51,160 bases of DNA from the NCBI GenBank assembly GCA_022824805.1, contig JAJDZE010000096.1, positions 1 to 51,160 on the forward strand. Direction: 5' to 3'. Shown piece by piece: positions 48,719 to 51,160 of this stretch. The notes under the pieces were generated by a model. That model searched no databases and had not been told where the DNA came from. It saw nothing but the letters and a program-made list of their open reading frames with translations. The DNA comes from Acidimicrobiia bacterium. Lineage in GTDB: Bacteria; Actinomycetota; Acidimicrobiia; Acidimicrobiales; Poriferisodalaceae. A program made the position numbers and the translations under genes. Every line of letters begins with the position of its first letter. The stretch's first letter is position 1.

Positions 48719-49861
48719 TCAGGCGCCTGCTCGCAGGGGAGCGATCACGCCTTCGGCGAACTCGTTGAGCATGGCCAGCTCTTGGTCTTGGGTGAAGTAG
48801 CCGACGTGGTGCCACAGGAAGAACTCGGTGACACCGAACTCCTCGTGCAGCGAGGCGACGTGGTCGAGTTCCTCCTCCCGGCTGCCGCGCCAGACGCGAC
48901 CCATCGGCACCACGTAGGGCGGCGCGTTGTAGGCCCAGTTGAACAGCTCCTCGAAGCCGGCGTACAGGTCGGCGCCCTCGGCCGGCGTGCGGCCCATCGT
49001 CAGGTGGCCGCCGATCGCCAGCGCGTCGGCTGCCGTGGTGTCACGCCCCGAGCTGTGCGCCTCCTCAAGGTAGATGTCGAGCGCTGTGCCGATGAAGCTC
49101 TGCCGCTCGGGTGCCACGAAGCTGACCATCTTGCCGCCCTCGCGGGCCCAGAACTTCGAGGTCTCCATGCTGTAGCTGAACGGCGCGTACACCGGCGGGT
49201 GCGGCTGCTGCAGCGGCCGGGGCACGATGCCGATCTCGCGCAGCGTCTTGTTCTCGTCGACCGCTGTCGGGTCGAAGTCGTCGGTCGGTGGGAAGTGCCA
49301 CTCCATCTCGGGCGGGGCCTCCCAGAACTCGCCTTGGATCGACACTTTGTCCTGCGTCCACAGCGACTTCACCAGGTGCCAGTTCTCGTACAGGGCCCGG
49401 CGGCTTCGCTGGTCGGCATCGGACTTGTCGGACTCGGTGGAGGTGATGCCCAGGTGCTGGCCGAATGTGCCGGTCCAGCGCGGCGTGTTGCCACGCGTGA
49501 AGCCCACGAAGGTGCGCCCGCCGGTGAAGTGGTCGAGGATGGCGATGTTCTCGGCGAGCTGGATGGGGTTCACGGCGGTGAGGTTCATGCCGAGCTGGCC
49601 CACCCGCATCCGCTCGGTGTGCTGGGCCACGAAGTAATCCCAGAACAGCGGGTTGGTGGTGGTCTCGATGCCTTCCACCTGCATGTGCTGCTCGGTCATG
49701 GCGAAGCCGTCGTACCCGACCGACTCGGCGAATTGCATCTGGGTTCGGATGTGATCCATGAGGGTCTGCCAGCGCTCGGGCATCGACCCGGCCAGGCCGA
49801 TCTGCTCGCCGCGCCGGCGCATGTACGGCACCACCAGGATCGTGAAGCGGAAGTCGGTCAT
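48719..49861 (-). CDS. Luciferase-like (LLM) flavin-dependent oxidoreductase
   Basis: A 380-residue protein: QFAESVGYDGFAMTEQHMQVEG, MRVGQLGMNLTAVNPIQLAENIAILDHFTGGRTFVGFTRG and PVYAPFSYSMETSKFWAREGG, the luciferase-family TIM barrel. The third LLM protein of the window and clearly different from the other two. The ATG has an aaaggac ribosome-binding site about 8 nt upstream. Divergent from a PaaK-like ligase, it may act on the same aromatic or carboxylic compound, but this is only contextual. Confidence 0.9.
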   Translation of the reverse strand: MTDFRFTILVVPYMRRRGEQIGLAGSMPERWQTLMDHIRTQMQFAESVGYDGFAMTEQHMQVEGIETTTNPLFWDYFVAQHTERMRVGQLGMNLTAVNPIQLAENIAILDHFTGGRTFVGFTRGNTPRWTGTFGQHLGITSTESDKSDADQRSRRALYENWHLVKSLWTQDKVSIQGEFWEAPPEMEWHFPPTDDFDPTAVDENKTLREIGIVPRPLQQPHPPVYAPFSYSMETSKFWAREGGKMVSFVAPERQSFIGTALDIYLEEAHSSGRDTTAADALAIGGHLTMGRTPAEGADLYAGFEELFNWAYNAPPYVVPMGRVWRGSREEELDHVASLHEEFGVTEFFLWHHVGYFTQDQELAMLNEFAEGVIAPLRAGA

Positions 49862-49988
49862 GGGGATTCAGGGTCCTTTCGGCTTGCCGCTTCTTGCGGC
49901 AGCGGTGGCGCAGACTGCAACACTAGGAAACCGGCTGGCTTCCGAACCGGCCAACCCGACGTCACCCGAGCGGGGGAGGAACCGCCAG

Positions 49989-51160
49989 ATGCCCAAGTTC
50001 GAGCCCACCGCCGGGCGGGGTCTGCATCCCATCGAGAATGCCCCGATCCCGGAGATCAGAGCGCTCCAGACCGAGCGGTTGAAGTGGAGCCTGGCGCACG
50101 CCTACGTACATGTGCCCGCGTACCAGCAGCTCTTCGACCAGGCGGGCGTCCACCCGTCCGATCTGCACACCCTCGACGACCTGGCTCGCTTCCCGTTCAC
50201 GTCGAAGACCGAGCTGCGCGAGAACTACCCCTTCGGCATGTTTGCCGTGCCGCGGGAGCAGGTGCTGCGGGTGCATGCCTCCTCGGGCACCACGGGAAAG
50301 CCGACCGTGGTCGGCTATACGCAATCCGACTTGGACATGTGGGCACACGTGTTCGGGCGCTCGCTGATGGCGGCGGGCGTGCGACCCGGCGATGTGGTCC
50401 ACGTCTCCTACGGCTACGGACTCTTCACCGGCGGGCTCGGAGCGCACTACGGGGCCGAGCAGTACGGGTGCACCGTGGTGCCGGCGTCGGTCGGGCAGAC
50501 GGCCCGGCAGGTGCAGCTGCTGGTGGACTTCGACGCAGATGTGCTGTGCGCCACGCCGTCGTACGCGCTGGTCGTTGCCGACGAGTTCCGCAACCAGGGC
50601 ATCGACCCGGCGTCGACGTCGCTGCGGGTGGGGATCTTCGGCGCGGAACCGTGGTCGGAGGCGATGCGGGCCGAGCTCGAGGAGGCCTTCGGCATCGACG
50701 CCGTCGACATCTACGGCCTCTCGGAGGTCATCGGCGGCGGCGTCGCCAACGAGTGCGTCGAGACCAAGGACGGGCCGACCATCTGGGAGGACCACTTCTA
50801 TCCCGAGATTGTCGACCCTGATTCGGGCGAGGTGCTGCCCGAAGGCGAGACGGGTGAGCTCGTCTTCACGTCGCTGACCAAGGTGGCCATGCCGGTGATC
50901 CGCTACCGCACCCGCGACATCTGCTCGCTGCAGCCCGGCACGGCTCGCTCGATGCGTCGCATGGGACGGGTCGCGGCGCGCAGCGACGACATGCTCATCA
51001 TCCGCGGCGTCAACGTGTTCCCGAGCCAGTTCGAGGAGCTGGTGTCTGCCGATCCGAGGCTGACCGGTCACTTCTTCCTCGAGGTGCACTCTGCGGGCCG
51101 CATGGAGGGCATCACCGCGGTGCTCGAACCCAAGCCCGACGCCGGCGACCACGAAGCGAT
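49989..51160 (+). CDS. Phenylacetate-CoA ligase-like AMP-forming enzyme, 3' truncated by window edge
   Basis: ATG 49989 is 8 nt after a ggggaggaa ribosome-binding site, and the frame stays open to the window end (390 codons visible). It has the PaaK-type N-terminus (ALQTERLKWSLAHAYVHVPAY), the P-loop ASSGTTGKPTVVGY, SYGYGLFTGGLGAHYGAEQYG, the adenylate motif DIYGLSEVIGGG and the hinge region RTRDICSL, then the C-domain DDMLIIRGVNVFPSQFEE. It activates phenylacetate or a similar aromatic acid with ATP and CoA. Only the last 40-50 residues are missing. Long minus-strand frames over it are shadows. Confidence 0.92.
   Translation, partial: MPKFEPTAGRGLHPIENAPIPEIRALQTERLKWSLAHAYVHVPAYQQLFDQAGVHPSDLHTLDDLARFPFTSKTELRENYPFGMFAVPREQVLRVHASSGTTGKPTVVGYTQSDLDMWAHVFGRSLMAAGVRPGDVVHVSYGYGLFTGGLGAHYGAEQYGCTVVPASVGQTARQVQLLVDFDADVLCATPSYALVVADEFRNQGIDPASTSLRVGIFGAEPWSEAMRAELEEAFGIDAVDIYGLSEVIGGGVANECVETKDGPTIWEDHFYPEIVDPDSGEVLPEGETGELVFTSLTKVAMPVIRYRTRDICSLQPGTARSMRRMGRVAARSDDMLIIRGVNVFPSQFEELVSADPRLTGHFFLEVHSAGRMEGITAVLEPKPDAGDHEA

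Noticed and set aside
48710..50821. 703-codon plus-strand frame
   Set aside because: It is antisense to the LLM gene and out of frame with the PaaK-like gene; both of those carry conserved motifs.
49962..51152. 396-codon minus-strand frame
   Set aside because: It is antisense to the PaaK-like ligase, whose P-loop and adenylate motifs lie on the plus strand.
1..51160. CRISPR array, prophage or transposase genes
   Set aside because: No regular spaced repeats and no integrase, transposase, capsid or terminase motifs were found on either strand. The gene-end duplications are therefore not explained by an encoded recombinase in this window.

Overview
The window is high-GC DNA that reads as an Actinomycetota chromosome. 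Several features point to an uncultured Acidimicrobiia-like lineage: three luciferase-like (F420/FMN) monooxygenases, an SCO6745-family protein, paired acyl-CoA carboxylase subunits, CaiB/BaiF CoA transferases, GTG/TTG starts, 1-7 bp stop/start overlaps, and many start codons placed 5-8 nt after a -10 hexamer (leaderless transcripts). The lineage call is inference; no rRNA gene is present.

Layout. 1-1847: end of an MDR oxidoreductase and an amidohydrolase-like protein lacking its usual metal ligands. 1875-4221: a toxin-antitoxin (TA) island (HTH/PIN remnant, VapBC, MazEF) lying behind an alpha/beta hydrolase (4347-5420). It ends in a second, orphan copy of that hydrolase's 3' end. 5573-13256 (minus): a peptide-export cluster made of a 53-codon double-glycine precursor, a very short HlyD-type adaptor, a C39-peptidase ABC exporter and a second NHLM-type ABC protein. 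A 30-codon ORF and a SulP transporter follow with overlapping or near-overlapping junctions. No peptide-modifying enzyme is visible. 13319-17250: biotin carboxylase/BCCP and carboxyltransferase subunits of an acyl-CoA carboxylase. 17773-20227: a BrnT-like pair, an O-methyltransferase and a second VapBC, again ending in an orphan copy of the neighbouring gene's 3' end. 20251-26184: an esterase and a complete BMP-type nucleoside/simple-sugar ABC importer. 26250-34129: amidohydrolase, membrane protein, dienelactone hydrolase, a tRNA-like sequence, MaoC protein, acyltransferase and two CoA transferases. 34169-51160: three luciferase-like oxidoreductases, an SCO6745-family gene, HicAB, a second carboxyltransferase, an ABC/FtsX exporter, GluQRS, a nitroreductase-SRPBCC fusion, a large lipoprotein, an aminotransferase and the start of a phenylacetate-CoA-ligase-like gene.

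How it works together. Most single genes serve acyl-CoA, carboxylate or aromatic catabolism and uptake of nucleoside-like solutes. Two observations stand out. (i) The small export cluster has everything needed to cut and secrete one unmodified 20-residue peptide. (ii) Twice in the window a TA block sits between an intact gene and a displaced duplicate of that gene's 3' end, in the same orientation. The duplicate begins within about 15 bp of the stop codon of a PIN-type toxin gene. This is what insertion at a gene 3' end with restoration of the target would leave, but no recombinase gene is visible.
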